Origin: JAHEEL01 sp963836085
Lineage (GTDB): Bacteria; Actinomycetota; Acidimicrobiia; Spongiisociales; UBA5794
Direction of reading: 5' to 3'
DNA length: 64,000 nt
Assembly (NCBI GenBank): GCA_963836085.1
Contig: CAWIHT010000006.1
Location: 31,027 to 95,026 of the forward strand
Below are positions 18,196 through 28,935 of this stretch, one piece after another (the first letter of the stretch is position 1; each line of letters starts with the position of its first letter). Both the position numbers and the translations under genes were made by a program. The notes under the pieces were generated by a model. That model was not told the origin of the DNA. It saw nothing but the letters and a program-made list of their open reading frames with translations, and did not search any database.

Positions 18196-20920
18196 CTATC
18201 CGAGTGCCCTGTGCAGGAAGGCCGCCATCTGGCCGCGGGTGACGTTCGATCCCGGGCAGAAGCGGGTGTTGGCCGGCGGGTTGCAGCCCCGGGTGACGCC
18301 AGCGGTTCCGAGGCGATCGATGTCACCCTCGAACACCGAGCCGTCGTCGTCGGTGAACAGGTCACCTCCGCCGTCGTCGGTGTAGCCGAGTGCACGGACC
18401 AGGAATGCCGCCATCTGCTCGCGGGTGACGTTCGCATCCGGACAGAACCGTGTGTTGGCCGGCGGGTTGCAGCCCGCGAGTGATCCCCGCGGCAGCGAGA
18501 CGTTCGATGTCGGCCTCGAAGATCGAGCCGTCGTCGTCGGTGAACGGGTTGTCGAGACGTTCCGTCAGTCCCAACGCACGGACCAGGAATGCCGCCATCT
18601 GTCCGCGGGTCACCCGGGCATCGGGGCAGTAGCGATCGTTGACCGGTGGGTTGCAGCCTCTGGTGATGCCTTCTTCTGCCATCCAGTTGATGTCGGGTTC
18701 GAATACGGAGTCGTTGTCGTCGATGAACCAGTCCTTCGGTTCACCCTTGTCGCACGTATAGGGGTTCGACGGGATTCCTGAGTTGTACTCGTAGACCGGC
18801 AGCGTGTCGAGAGTGCCGTCGGCGAGATCCCGGAACGTGTTGTAGTGGCCACGAACGTAGAACTGGTTGAAGTTGATCTGTCCGAGCGTCGTTCTTCCAG
18901 AGGTAGCCGTTGCAGCCCTCCACGACCACGCTCGGGAGGTCGCCGGCGTTGTCGTTGTAGGCGTCGTATCCCTTTGCGTCGAAGCTCGACGGTGTCAGCG
19001 TCGGCATGGGCCCAGGGTCGATATCGAACAGCGTGGCGGCGAGCGTGAGCACCTTCGACGCGGACAGGTTGGTGTACACGTAGTCGTCCATCGTGTCGAG
19101 CAGACCAGGGAGCGCCGAGATGCCGAGGTCCTGGACTTGGGCGACCGCGGCCTTCATCAACAGACCCTGGGCGAGGGTTCGCGCAGCATTCGAGGTGTGC
19201 GCGTTGGCGCCGAACTTGTCGGTCGGGACGCACTTGCGCTCGCGGGAGAACGCGAGGGCGCCGTAGCCATCGACGTGGGTGTCGCCCGGCTGCCGGTTCG
19301 CGGGCGGTGGGGCTGAGAGGCACTGGCTCGGTGCGCTGTACGGGATGCTGAGGAAGTCGATGCCCCCCATGGCGTCGACAAGGTCCTCGAATCCCGGTGT
19401 GCCGGTGAGACGCGAACCGAAACCGGTCACGAACCAGCCCTCGATCGGGAGTCCCGTCTCGTTGGCGATGGTCTCGGTGGTCACACCCGGTCCGAGATCG
19501 AGCATCGTGTGGCTGATCTCCGCCATGCCGCCTTCCACACGCGGTCCGGCGGGCCCGTCGTAGGCCATCGCGGTATCGCGTGGGATGCCGACAATCGCGC
19601 CCTCATCGCCGGCAGCGTTGACGCCGTAGATGTGGATCGCGTCGGCGAAGGATTCGAGTGGGTTCGTCGGGTCGTTGGCGTCGGCGCCGATGAGGACGAC
19701 GAACCGGGGGGCGGACGCCATGAGCGAGAACTCGCCGGACGCGAGCGTTCCCCCGACCGCACGCCAGGCCCAGCCGTCGTCGGAGACGGCCAGGATCGTG
19801 TCGGTATCGGTGGTGACGACGGCGACTTGGCCGCCGTATGCCTCAGCGGTTGTGGCTACCCCCTCGACGCCAAGGTCCTCGGCGACGCCGGTCAGGGCGA
19901 ACGACGTGTTGTCCGGACCGTCGTACAGCGGTGCGGCGTCGAGTTCGAGGTAGAGGGACTCGAGGGCCCAGGCCAGGCCTTGCGGAGCGCCGTCGACATC
20001 GACGGTGACGTTCGATGCCAGGTCCCCGAAGGCTCCCGCCACCGGGATCCACGACGAGGTGCCCCAGGCGTAGGACTCGTCGGATCCGCCATCGGTGTTC
20101 TCGTATCGCAGGTGGACGGTCGTAGCGGCGGGATCGAACGATCCCGGGTGTCTGCGCACCGTCCCCGGTCCAGTCGCCAGCCACGAATCGATCGCCCGGT
20201 GCCGTGAACGCGAACTCGGCATCGAGTCCACCGCCGGGCGTGTTGACCGTGACGGAGCCCGTCGCCCGGGTTCCATGACGCGAGGGTGTCCGTGCCGTCC
20301 CCGTCGAAGTCGGCAGCGAGAAGCTGTCCATCGGCGGCCGCCGGCGTGTAGGTCGCTGCCGGTTCACCGAGGTCCGGCCCGGTGGCGTTGAAGATGCGTA
20401 CAAATCCGTCGGACGGCCGGTACACGGCGACGGTGTCGGTGCCGTCGCCGTCGAAGTCGCCGGCAATCGCGAGGTCGCCGGATTGACCGATCGTGAAGGT
20501 CAGGTCTGCTTCGCCTGCAGCTGTTGGCGTTGCGGAGGCTGACCGTTGCCGTCCCCGGGTCGTAGACACCCACCGTGTCGATGCCGTCGCCGTCCCAGTC
20601 GCCCATCAGCGGCTGCGAGCCTGGCGTGCCGAAGGGGAACACCGCCGGGTCGCCGGCGCGGGTACGGAGGTGCCAGGTCGCGGTGGCCGGATCAAAGGCT
20701 CCGACGCCGTCCGCGGTGTCAGGCGGGGGAGTGCCAGGAGCGGCAGCGGGGAAGAGGGTGAGGGCTGCATCTCCGACGGCTGCGGAGACGGCGGCGGCGT
20801 CGAGTCGACGGTCTGGCGTCGCCTGCGACGGAGTCGTCATGCATGACGGTGAGGACGGCCGCGACAAGGAGGCTGGTCTGCAAGAGCGGTGACGAGTGCG
20901 GTGCGGGCTCGATGGGTCAT
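18196..20920 (-). CDS. LCP-family ligase fused to FG-GAP-like and SLH domains (copy B), several frameshifts
   Basis: Same architecture as copy A: signal peptide after MTHRARTALVTAL, DGDGTD repeats, LCP domain (VVLIGADANDPTNPLES, IVGIPRDTAMAY, ALAFSRERKC) and three SLH-like modules ending MAAFLHRALG. Most differences from copy A are substitutions of a few residues. At least five indels break the frame: about 20835-20880 (signal peptide), 20515, 20270, 20150, 18895 and 18475. Rejoined length is about 905 residues. Start at the ATG at 20918-20920. The 5' flank is also duplicated. If the indels are real this copy is dead; if they are sequencing errors, both copies encode exported ligases. Confidence 0.8.
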
Positions 20921-21047
20921 TGAGGCTCCTGGCGTGTCTGTACGCCGATGGTAGGTCGCCTCCCGAAAAACCGGTCTCATCGTAGCGCACGACATCGGCC
21001 GCTCGATAGGGGAATTCTCGAGACTCGCGTGCGGAGACTCCCGGCTG

Positions 21048-21730
21048 TCAGGAGCCGGTGGAGATCCAGCGTTCGAGCGCATGCGGCCGCTTGCCGGAAG
21101 TCATCGACGCGAGCGAACGGGTTCGACCCACGCCGCCGGAGGAGCGATCATCAGCCCTTCGAAGCCGACCGCCCGTGCGGCCTCAGCATCCGATGGCTGA
21201 TCACCGACCATCACCGCGACGCTCGGGCCGTCTGCGAAGGACCGAGGCACTCTCGGAGGATCTCCGGCTTCGACCGGGGGCTGCCCTCGACCGCCACGAA
21301 GAATTCGCTCAGGCCCTTGCGGTCGACGATACGTCGCAGCTCTTCGGTCGGCGTAGCCGACGCGACCGCGCAACGAACGCGAGCCCGGGACCTCGGCCGA
21401 GGAACTCGGACACGCCGTCGAAGAGCGGTGCGGCGACGACCGCATCCTCGACCAGATCGCGAATACCGCTCGGCGATCGCTGCAGACCTCCTCCTCGCTC
21501 GGGTCGTTTCCGAGCATCTCGGTCTCGACGTGCCTGATCTTGTCGTACCGCGACACGCCGACGTTGGCTAGGTGGTGGTCCTTGACCGCCTGTGCGACGG
21601 CGGGCCCGTGGTCGTCGAGGTAGAGGGCGTAGAACGCATCGGTCTTGACGTCCGCCGAGTCGCAGAGCGTGCCGTCGAAGTCGAACACGATGAGTTGGAG
21701 CGGTTCCCGAGTGGGCGGCCGATCGGTCAT
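21048..21730 (-). CDS. HAD-family phosphatase, frameshifted
   Basis: About 227 residues when rejoined. Motif I is LIVFDFDGTLCDSADVKTDA (nucleophile and acid/base Asp). Motif II region: AVASATPTEELRRIVD. Motif III Lys in GSPRSKPEI; motif IV VMVGDQPSDAEAA. This matches a Cof/phosphoglycolate-phosphatase-like HAD with a helical cap. Indels occur in the 21280-21520 region and near 21135. The true end is read as ALERWISTGS-stop at 21048, supported by the remnant at 17.7 kb. Its start overlaps the end of the dehydrogenase gene (21727-21730), so they are coupled. It may dephosphorylate a sugar-acid intermediate; that is inference. Confidence 0.8.
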
Positions 21731-22647
21731 GCCAACCCGAGGTGGGCGAGAGCGTTGCGCAGCGCTTCGGATTCCATGGCCGCTCGTACCTGGCGGGCGT
21801 ACGAGCCCATGTGGCAGGTGAGCATGACGTTCGGAAGCGTGGTCAGCGGCCCGGAGTACGGCTCAGACTCGTACACGTCGAGGGCCGCTCCTGCGATGCG
21901 TCCCTCGCACAGAGCGTCGAACAACGCCTCCTCATCGACCAGACCGCCGCGCGCAGTATTCACGACGACACCGCCGGGTCCGAGCGCGTCGAGGATCGGC
22001 GATCGACCGTGTGATGCGTCTCCTCGTCGTGCGGGAGGTGAATGGTCAGCACGTCGGCCCACCGTGCCAGATCCTCGACGGTCTCGAATCGTCGGTAGGT
22101 CGTCGTCATCGACGAAGTGGTCCGTGTAGCCGACCTCGGCGCCGAGAGCGACGGATACCTTCGCCACCCGCGAGCCGACGTGGCCCAGTCCAACGATGCC
22201 GATACGGCTCTTGCCGTAGGACCGACCCATGAGGGCCTGCCATTCGCCCGATCGGATCAAGCGATCGGCCTCACCGATCCGTCGCAGCACAGCGATGGCC
22301 AGAGCGATCGTCAACTCGGCGACCGCCTCCGCCGGAGTCTCGGGCGTGCGGTAGACGGCGATCCCCAACTCCTCGGCAGCAGCGACGTCCACCTGGTCGA
22401 CTCCGGAGCCACAACGCGAGATCATGCGGAGTTGCGGGTTCGCATCGAAGACAGCGCGGGTCAGCGGTTCGACGCCGGCGATCATCGCCTCGGCGTCGCT
22501 TGATTCGAGCAGATCGAGAACTTCGCCCTCGGACATCTTGCGACCGAAGGGGTTCCTGACGATTGGCCACCCGGCGTCGGCGAGTCGCTGAATCGCCGGA
22601 TTGTCGGTGTCGAAACTCGATGTCGTGATCGCCATCATCTGGCTCAC
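21727..22647 (-). CDS. D-isomer-specific 2-hydroxyacid dehydrogenase
   Basis: About 306 residues of the SerA-like NAD-dependent family. SRCGSGVDQVDVAAA is the substrate-domain segment, GIVGLGHVGSRVAK is the dinucleotide-binding Gly motif, and VVVNTARGGLVDEEALFDAL carries the conserved Arg. MLTCHMGSYA replaces the usual TPHxGS around the catalytic His. Around 21995-22110 the protein reads as nonsense, but a second frame there gives TVEDLARWADVLTIHLPHDEETHHTVD, the normal family sequence, so two compensating indels flank that stretch. The role is probably oxidation or reduction of a 2-hydroxy sugar acid; the coupled HAD gene suggests one small pathway. Confidence 0.83.
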   Translation of the reverse strand: MSQMMAITTSSFDTDNPAIQRLADAGWPIVRNPFGRKMSEGEVLDLLESSDAEAMIAGVEPLTRAVFDANPQLRMISRCGSGVDQVDVAAAEELGIAVYRTPETPAEAVAELTIALAIAVLRRIGEADRLIRSGEWQALMGRSYGKSRIGIVGLGHVGSRVAKVSVALGAEVGYTDHFVDDDDLPTIRDRRGSGTVGRRADHSPPARRGDASHGRSPILDALGPGGVVVNTARGGLVDEEALFDALCEGRIAGAALDVYESEPYSGPLTTLPNVMLTCHMGSYARQVRAAMESEALRNALAHLGLA

Positions 22648-23173
22648 TGCGACTCCCTTTCAGAGGGTCTGTGCCGGTGCGCTTTCGTGCGGACCGTCTT
22701 CGGCCGGCAATCGACTCTAGCAACCGGCAATTGATCTCCTGTGGTGCCTGCTTGGCGCGAATGACTGGATCACGGACGGCCACGATTCTGGTGTGGTCCT
22801 GCATTGCCTCACGAGCGGTCCGGTTCGAGTGTTCTCGACGGTCCGAAGTGAAGCCGACGGAATCTCGCCGCGGGTACGCTGCACTCGCATGGGTGGCAAA
22901 GCCGACGGACTAGCGAAGCGACGCCGACCGGAGTGCAGCCGATGTCGACCGCAAGGATGCACGTCTGACTTGTCGCATTCGGAAGGGAACCCACGAGACC
23001 GGCATCTGGGCACTCAGGTGAGGTGAGTTTCGAATCCGGCAAGTGGGGAGAATTCGGCACACGGCCACCGCGTGGCCCAGCCGAGTTCCGCCACATTATT
23101 GAGAGATTGGTAGGTCGGAAATCGTGAGCGTCGAGCGATCTTCGGCGCCCGACCGATTGATGTCCAGGGAGTC
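22648..23173. other. Divergent intergenic region, no supported gene
   Basis: About 525 bases between the dehydrogenase start (minus) and the flippase start (plus). A 77-codon open frame at 22793-23026 has an Arg/Ser-rich composition and no family resemblance. I see no RNA gene or clear hairpin. Confidence 0.45.
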
Positions 23174-24401
23174 GTGCTATTCGTCCTGCGTGGCGTGGCG
23201 GTCGTCGGAACGGCATTCGGCATTCGAGTCGTGACAGAACTGCTTGAACCGCGAGTGTTCGGGGAGCTCCAACTCGTGCTCGGTGTGGCGATTCTCGTGT
23301 CCGGGGTGTGTCTCCTTCCGCTTGCCAGATACGCAGCCAGGCATCTTCACGATGCGATCTTGCGTCGCGAATCGAGGCAGTTCATTCGCGCTGCTCGGCG
23401 AGCCGTGCTTGGGGTAGCGCTGGCCGCAACTGCCGTGCTTGCGCTTGGCGGGCTCATCCTGACGGCAATCACAGCAGATGCCAGGGTCCGCGGGTCTCAG
23501 CATTGCAGCCGGAATCGTTGCGATCGCCCAGGGTCGCTCGAGCCTGGAGCTGTTCACCCTTGCGACACGAGGTCGTGTTGTGAGCAGGCCGAGGGGTCTA
23601 CGAGCTTGCACGAAGCCTGGCGGTGCCGTCGGCCGTCGCGCTGATGGCCGTGGCCATGGGGCAGGTCGTCGCCACGCTGGCCCTTGCTCATGCCGCAGCA
23701 ATTGCAGTTCTGGTCGCCGCAGCCACACTCATGTATCGGGGTGCGAGCGGACAGTCGCCGGTGGCATGGCTTCGTGCGTCGGTGCAGTTCGCGCTTCCGC
23801 TCTCTCTCGTCGGAGTGCTTTCCTGGGTGTTCAACCTTGGAGACCGATACTTGATCGCCTCGCTGGCATCTGCTTCGGAGGTCGGCCGTTACGCGGCAGC
23901 ATATGGGATTGCTGCCTCAGGTCTTGCTGTCGTTGGCGGGATAGTACCGACCCTGATGATGCGCCCTCTATTCCGAGCGGCCGCCAGCGCTGACAACGCA
24001 CAGCGTTCATATTTGGCGGTGAGAACGATTCTGGTTCAGTCGGGAATCGTCGCTATTGCCGTCGTGGCCATTTGGCTCGCGTTCGCGGCTCCTCTCACAC
24101 AGATTCTTCTGGCCTCAGAGTACCGCGCTGGTGCCGTGGTGGTGATGCGATGGGTGGCCTTGGGACAGGGGTTCGTCGTTCTCGCGCAGGCCCTTGATCT
24201 CGATAGCTACTCGCGTTTCGCGTACCCCGTCCCATTGCGATTTCCTACGGTGCGGCGGCCGCAACGAACGTGGCGCTGAATCTTGCGCTCATTCCGGTGC
24301 TCGGGATCCAGGGAGCCGCGATCTCCACGGCGCTGTCGGGGGGGGTCTACCTTGCCATGATGGCCCTCCAACTGCGCCCCTTCCGCACGATGGATCGCTA
24401 G
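23174..24401 (+). CDS. Wzx-type polysaccharide flippase (copy 2), three frameshifts
   Basis: Multi-helix flippase of the MOP superfamily, about 409 residues when rejoined. LLEPRVFGELQLVLGVAILV is the typical early segment, and GVLSWVFNLGDRYLIASLAS is the mid-protein signature. YGAAAATNVALNLALIPVLG followed by QGAAISTALSGGVYLAMMAL is the conserved C-terminal end, closing at TAG 24399-24401. Indels lie at about 23485, 23600-23620 and 24235. The start is taken as the GTG at 23174, the first start codon after an in-frame TAG at 23111, with AGGGAG just upstream. A second flippase means at least two lipid-linked glycans may be exported from this locus. Confidence 0.78.
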
Positions 24402-24489
24402 TCGGGGCAGAGGGCGTGCGACACCAAATCCACGAGTTCCTTCGCTGTGCCAGCGGTACCGAGTGATCGGGCGAACCCAACAGTGAGCC

Positions 24490-25494
24490 TTACGCGTGCT
24501 CGCTGATACGCCGAGGTTGAACCGCGTAGTTCGTCATTTTGTTGGCGAGTGACTCCGCGGCAGCCTCACATCGGTAGCCGTTCACCCCGTCCTCGATCAA
24601 CGCCCCATTGCCCATCACGTTTTGACTCACCACCAATCCCATCCCGGAGGCTGCTTCCAGGATCGTGAAGTTGCCGTTGCTGAAGCGAGCTGGCAGGATC
24701 AGGACGTCACATCCTCGATAGATCTCGTCAAGGTCGTCCCAGCTCTTGAGGCCGTCGAGGAAATCGCACTGACGGGTTAGTCCCACGGCCTCGATCTTGG
24801 CTTCGATGCTGGAGCGCAACTCGCGCGCTTCCATTATACGAGTCGAGAGTCCGGGAATGCCCTCAGCACCAAGGCGAACGCGTCAACGGCAATGTCGGGA
24901 CCGTAGATCTCCGTCAGCCGGTTGGCGAAGATGAACACAAGGCCTGCTCTTGGATGGCGGTCCGGATGCACGAAGTACCCGTCGATGTCCGCGGCATAGC
25001 GGCCGACCACGACCCTCTCGCCAAAGCCAAAATCGTCGCGGAATTGGGCAGCAGTGTCTGAGGTACTGACGATCACCAGATCCAGGTCCCGATATAGCCG
25101 TCAGTAACCACCACGCCCATCCTCGTTTCCGAAGCTGCCTGAACGTGTTCCGCGAGCGCTCTGTGAACGCCGCCACACGGGTTCCCGTCCGAACCGCCCA
25201 TGGATCTCGCGACGTAGTTGCTGGGGATTGATAAGCCGCGACTCCAAGAAGGTCGGGGTCAATGGAAGAGGGTGTCCGCGTCAGGTTTCGTGCGACGTAT
25301 CTTCCCGACAGGTACCGGCCACGTCCGATCGGCACTGCGTCGAGTATCTGACATCGCTCGCAGAGATCTGATGCCCACCACTTGCCCCGGGTCCTACTGG
25401 GACTCTCATAGAAGATGAACGTGGCATCGACGTAGGTCTGTAGGGCATCACATAGCTTGATCTGATGTGGGGCTGCAATTGAGTTGAGGAACAC
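24490..25494 (-). CDS. GT4-family glycosyltransferase, frameshifted
   Basis: About 335 residues when rejoined. The N-terminus VFLNSIAAPHQIKLCDALQ is typical of enzymes that begin by scanning for an acceptor. The middle is VIVSTSDTAAQFRDDFGFGE, then LVFIFANRLTEIYGPDIAVD opens the donor domain, and LILPARFSNGNFTILEAASG is the GT4 nucleotide-sugar motif. Frame breaks are at about 25090 and 24836, where a TAA overlaps an ATG in a place where the family reads straight through. Start is the GTG at 25494, the only start after an in-frame stop. Acceptor and donor unknown. Confidence 0.75.
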
Positions 25495-25568
25495 GACCCG
25501 TTTCCGGCGGGGACTGCCGCGCCTTCAGTGTGCATCAAGCGTTCTCTCGTACTGCGCCGCTAGCTCAA

Positions 25569-26096
25569 TCATTGCCTGCTGGCGGGTGCCGTTCGTCTAG
25601 CGGGCGTACCTACGTACACACTGAATGCGTCACAATCTCCTCCCACGAGGCTGAGCGCTCCGACCGCTGCCCCTCCCCGATTGTCACGCCAGGGAGCACC
25701 ACTGACCCAGAGCCAATGATCACGTGCCTCCCGATGGTGACTGGGCGTCTTGTGACGTTGGTGAACCGGGAAGGGACCGTGGGGTTGGTCATGGCCGTTC
25801 CGCTGTAGTCGTCGTTGCTGGAATACACCGCAACACACGAAGAGAGGCCTGCGTAGTCCTCCACCTTGATACGGGCAGAACCCATGAGCAGGGTGTATCA
25901 CCGCGACGTGCACGTTTCGGCCAATGTCGATTCCATCATTGCCTGCCGAAATCACCACGTAGTCGTCGATACGGGTCCGATCCCCGATGGAGATCATCTC
26001 AGGGCGATGAAGCGATGCGAGGCGGGATATCTGGACGTCGACTCCAACGACCGGAGGAGCCAGAGACCCCACCTCCTGCGTCGAGAGGAAGCTCAA
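25569..26096 (-). CDS. Hexapeptide sugar O/N-acetyltransferase, two frameshifts
   Basis: Left-handed beta-helix acetyltransferase, about 175 residues. MISIGDRTRIDDYVVISAG and IDIGRNVHVAVI are the first coils. The middle coils are in a shifted frame: GSARIKVEDYAGLSSCVAVY, RPVTIGRHVIIGSGSVVLPG and VTIGEG. The last part AVGALSLVG ... YVGTPAR is the usual closing GxPAR. Indels are near 25880 and 25680. Its start overlaps the stop of the DegT aminotransferase gene as ATGA. The pair resembles FdtB/FdtC or VioA/VioB, in which the acetyltransferase acylates the new amino group of a dTDP-aminodeoxysugar. Confidence 0.75.
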   Translation of the reverse strand: MSFLSTQEVGSLAPPVVGVDVQISRLASLHRPEMISIGDRTRIDDYVVISAGNDGIDIGRNVHVAVIHPAHGFCPYQGGGLRRPLFVCCGVFQQRRLQRNGHDQPHGPFPVHQRHKTPSHHREARDHWLWVSGAPWRDNRGGAAVGALSLVGGDCDAFSVYVGTPARRTAPASRQ

Positions 26097-27222
26097 GAGA
26101 CAGCACCTTTCAGGGCGTCAACCACTCTTTTCTGGTCCGCTCTTGATAGGTTCGGATAGATCGGAAGGCACAGGATTTCGGCGGCAGTAGCGGTCGCGTT
26201 TCTCAGGGGAACCACCCGAGGCGACTGCTCGTACATCGGCAATTCGGAGAGCACGGGATAGAAATAGCGGCGCGGGCGGACGCCGAGCGACACCATGTGG
26301 TCTTTGACCCTATCCCGGTCGACGCCGGATTCGGGCCTTACCCTGACCGGGAAGTAGGAGTAGTTGTGGTCGACGTTTGGCGCTGGCTCTGGCGGCATGC
26401 GGAGCCAGGCGAGATCGCCGAGGGCTGTACGGTATTCCTCGTCGGATCGTGCGACGTCATCTCTAACTGACTCAAAATGTCGGAGTCGATGGAGGCCCGA
26501 GCGAGCACGCTGAACTCATTCATCTTGGCGTTGATCCCTATTGACGTTACTTCTACCTCGCTAAGAATGCCGAAGTTCGTGACGTTTCGAACTTCGTTCG
26601 CCAACTGGGCGGTGGATGCGACTACGGCCCCGCCCTCAAATGTATTTCGAGGCTTCGTAGCATGGAATGAGGTCACGGAAGCATCGCACTCTGCTAACAC
26701 GCTGACGCCGTTCCTTCGGACGCCGAACGCATGGGCTCCGTCATACACGATCGGTATGCCGTACTTCGCCCCGAGATCGTCGAAGCCGCTGATATCACAA
26801 GGAGTCCCATACGTGTGAACCGGCATGATGAGTGAGGTGCGCCGGGGTTATTGCCTGCTCCACTGACGCTGGTCGAGGTTCATGGTTCCGGGTCGATCTG
26901 GCAAACACAGGCTCCAGGCCGAGCCATGCAATCGAGTCGCGGTGGCCGCGAATGAGTAGGGCGTGGTGATGACCTCTCCGTTGAGATCTAGAGCCCACAG
27001 CGTGGACAAGAGTCCGAGGGTGCCGTTTGAAACGAGGGTGATGTTGGCGGACCCGAGCCACGGCCGAAGAGCGGTGACGAACCTGTCATGGAAGGGACCG
27101 TGATTCGTGAGCCATCTGGATTCCCAGATTTCTCGCAGATCAGGGAGCATATCTTCGAGAGGGGGCAGGAACGGCTTGGTGACGTGGATCACCGTGTCGG
27201 TCGGGCCTTGGTCGCGGCTCAT
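26093..27222 (-). CDS. DegT-family sugar aminotransferase, VioA/FdtB-like, frameshifted
   Basis: About 376 residues when rejoined. HVTKPFLPPLEDMLPDLREI and WESRWLTNHGPFHDRF are characteristic of the VioA/FdtB subgroup, and TLVSNGTLGLLSTLWAL is the cofactor-phosphate segment. VTSFHATKPRNTFEGGA carries the PLP Lys. SIGINAKMNEF and, near the end, GVRPRRYFYPVLSELP complete the family pattern. Indels lie at about 26900-26930, 26840 and 26410-26440. Start is the ATG at 27222. It would transaminate a dTDP-4-keto or 3-keto 6-deoxyhexose, with the acetyltransferase next to it finishing the sugar. No RmlA/RmlB or FdtA gene is visible in this window, so those steps must be encoded elsewhere. Confidence 0.8.
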
Positions 27223-27559
27223 GCACCAATAGTAGGACTGGGGCGATGCGACCGGGTCGCGCTGCCCAGAACTCGGATGGCTCGGCCCTGGCACCAGGAA
27301 CGCCTGCCCGAACTGATGAGCGCACCATTTGATCGACCCGTGTAGCTCTTGGCCACCGCGGCCGGAGTTGTTGGACGTGCGTGGGCGAGCGGGTGTGCGG
27401 TCTTGGAGTGGTTCGCCTTGCGAGGAACGATCCCGCGAACCAACCGTCGTGTGACTCGCTACATGGCGATTGCGGCTCGCGCCTCTGGACGCCCGTCGCC
27501 GAGCCCTGCGAGAGTCCGCTCTCGGTGCCGAGTGCGAGTTCGTCTAACGTCTTTGGCCT

Positions 27560-28935
27560 ATGGGTTCAACGAACGGGACTTCTTCTTACGGGCGACGCTG
27601 GTTCGCTCTCACCCTCGAACGGTCGGGTTGGGCAAGGGCATCCGGACGGTTGGCGGCTCGGTGGCCGCTTCTTCGGTGCTGTGCGGAGTCGCAATTGCGA
27701 TCCCGACGCTTGTTCCGCCGCTGCTTGTTGGGCTGGCGTTGTGGGCGCTCCGCGGATATCGGGAGGTCATTCAGTCGCTCACCTTGACGTGGCTGGTGAC
27801 GTTCCTGAATCCGGCGCTGTACGAGGGGCAGGGGGCACTCCGTTGGCTGGTGGTTGGTGCTGCCGCTGCCAGCGTCTTGTTCGCCTCGGGCCAAGCCGAT
27901 CACGACAAGCGGTGCGAGCCTCGGGTCTCGGTGCTGCCGTGCTGCTATTTCTGCCTTCAGTCTGTTCTCGCCGGCGTTCGACTGGCGGCATTCGAGCTCG
28001 TCGGGTTTGCTGCTGGCGCGTTCGTCGTGTTGGCGGTGCTCGTCGTTGAACCGAGGATCGAAGCCGACTGGTTGAGTGGCTGGCTCGCGGGTCTCTTCTG
28101 GTTCGTTGTTCTGGCGAGTGCCCCTCTCGTGGGGAGCGGACTCGGGTATGTAAGGAACGGTCACGGCTTCCAAGGAATCCTGAACCATCCCCAGTCCCTT
28201 GGTGTCTTCCTCGCTCCATTCGTTGCGGTGTTCGCTCTCGACTGGCTGGTCGGGGGTCGACTGCCGTTCGCTGGTCTCGGAGCACTGGTGGGAGTCGTGC
28301 TGTTGCCGATGACCGAAGCCCGAGTTGGGGTATTGCTGCAGCGGGGGGCGTCGTCGTCGCTGTCTCCATCTACTGGCTGGGCCATCGCGGGGAGGATCTT
28401 GTCGATCGTTCCCGGGCAGTTCTCGTGGCGCAACCGTGGTTCTGGTCCTGGTGCTGGCCACGACCCTCGGATACGCCGCGGCCGCCCAGGACTTCGCGAC
28501 CAAGGGCACCGGTGAATCGCTGCTTGAGTCCTTTGAAGTCTCCCGCGGCGTTCTCGTGCAGGATTCGATCGACAGGTTCGTGGAATCACCGATCGTAGGC
28601 CGAGGCTTTGGCACACCTGTTGAGATCGATGAGGCGACGGTGACGAATTCGCCGGCTTTCCGATAAGTGCTCCGGTGGAAGCCGGATTCGCCTTGAGTGG
28701 CGTGCTCGAGCAGGCCGGTATCCTGGGCCTGCTCGGACTGCTCGTCCTCTTGTACAGGGCGATCTGGCCAACCATCCGTTCGGGGTCGCTTGCGGCTTCT
28801 GGTCTGGCAGTCGCTGCGCTCTTGACCAACTTCGGCGAGGCCACGATCACGTCGTTTGGTGGTCTTGGGCTGTTCGTGTGGCTGATGATCGGATGGGCAG
28901 CAGCGCTATCCAGGGCGGTCCGGGCGCGAGCCTGA
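27560..28935 (+). CDS. O-antigen ligase / Wzy-like membrane protein (copy 2), frameshifted
   Basis: Polytopic membrane protein. Clear helices start at GVAIAIPTLVPPLLVGLALW; ILNHPQSLGVFLAPFVAVFA is a hydrophobic pair; and the Wzy_C-like region reads DSIDRFVESPIVGRGFGTP then VEAGFALSGVLEQAGILGLL. Indels are near 28335, 28430, 28660 and probably upstream of 27650. The start is uncertain: no convincing start with a ribosome site is seen, and 27560 is only the best available ATG in the region. It is divergent from the DegT gene. Like copy 1 it could be either the polymerase or the ligase of a glycan pathway. Confidence 0.65.

Larger units (their letters stand above)
14855..21048. repeat. Tandem duplication of an about 3 kb unit (LCP/SLH gene plus HAD 3' end)
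   Basis: Unit 1 spans about 14855-17845 and unit 2 about 18196-21200. Similarity covers the whole coding region, the 5' flank (both have a TACGCCGAT stretch, a GTCGCCTCCC stretch and a CTCATCGTAG stretch in the same order) and the last about 45 codons of the next gene, a HAD hydrolase. By eye the coding parts look roughly 90 percent identical and the HAD part clearly less. Unit 2 sits next to the full HAD gene, so unit 1 is likely the derived copy. Confidence 0.8.

Noticed and set aside
22793..23026. A 77-codon plus-strand frame in the dehydrogenase-flippase gap.
   Set aside because: No family resemblance, no ribosome site and no conserved pattern visible.
27349..27559. Upstream extension of the second O-antigen ligase.
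   Set aside because: The 70 extra codons are Arg/Ala-rich without membrane character and run close to the divergent DegT start; kept out of the gene span, though the real start remains uncertain.
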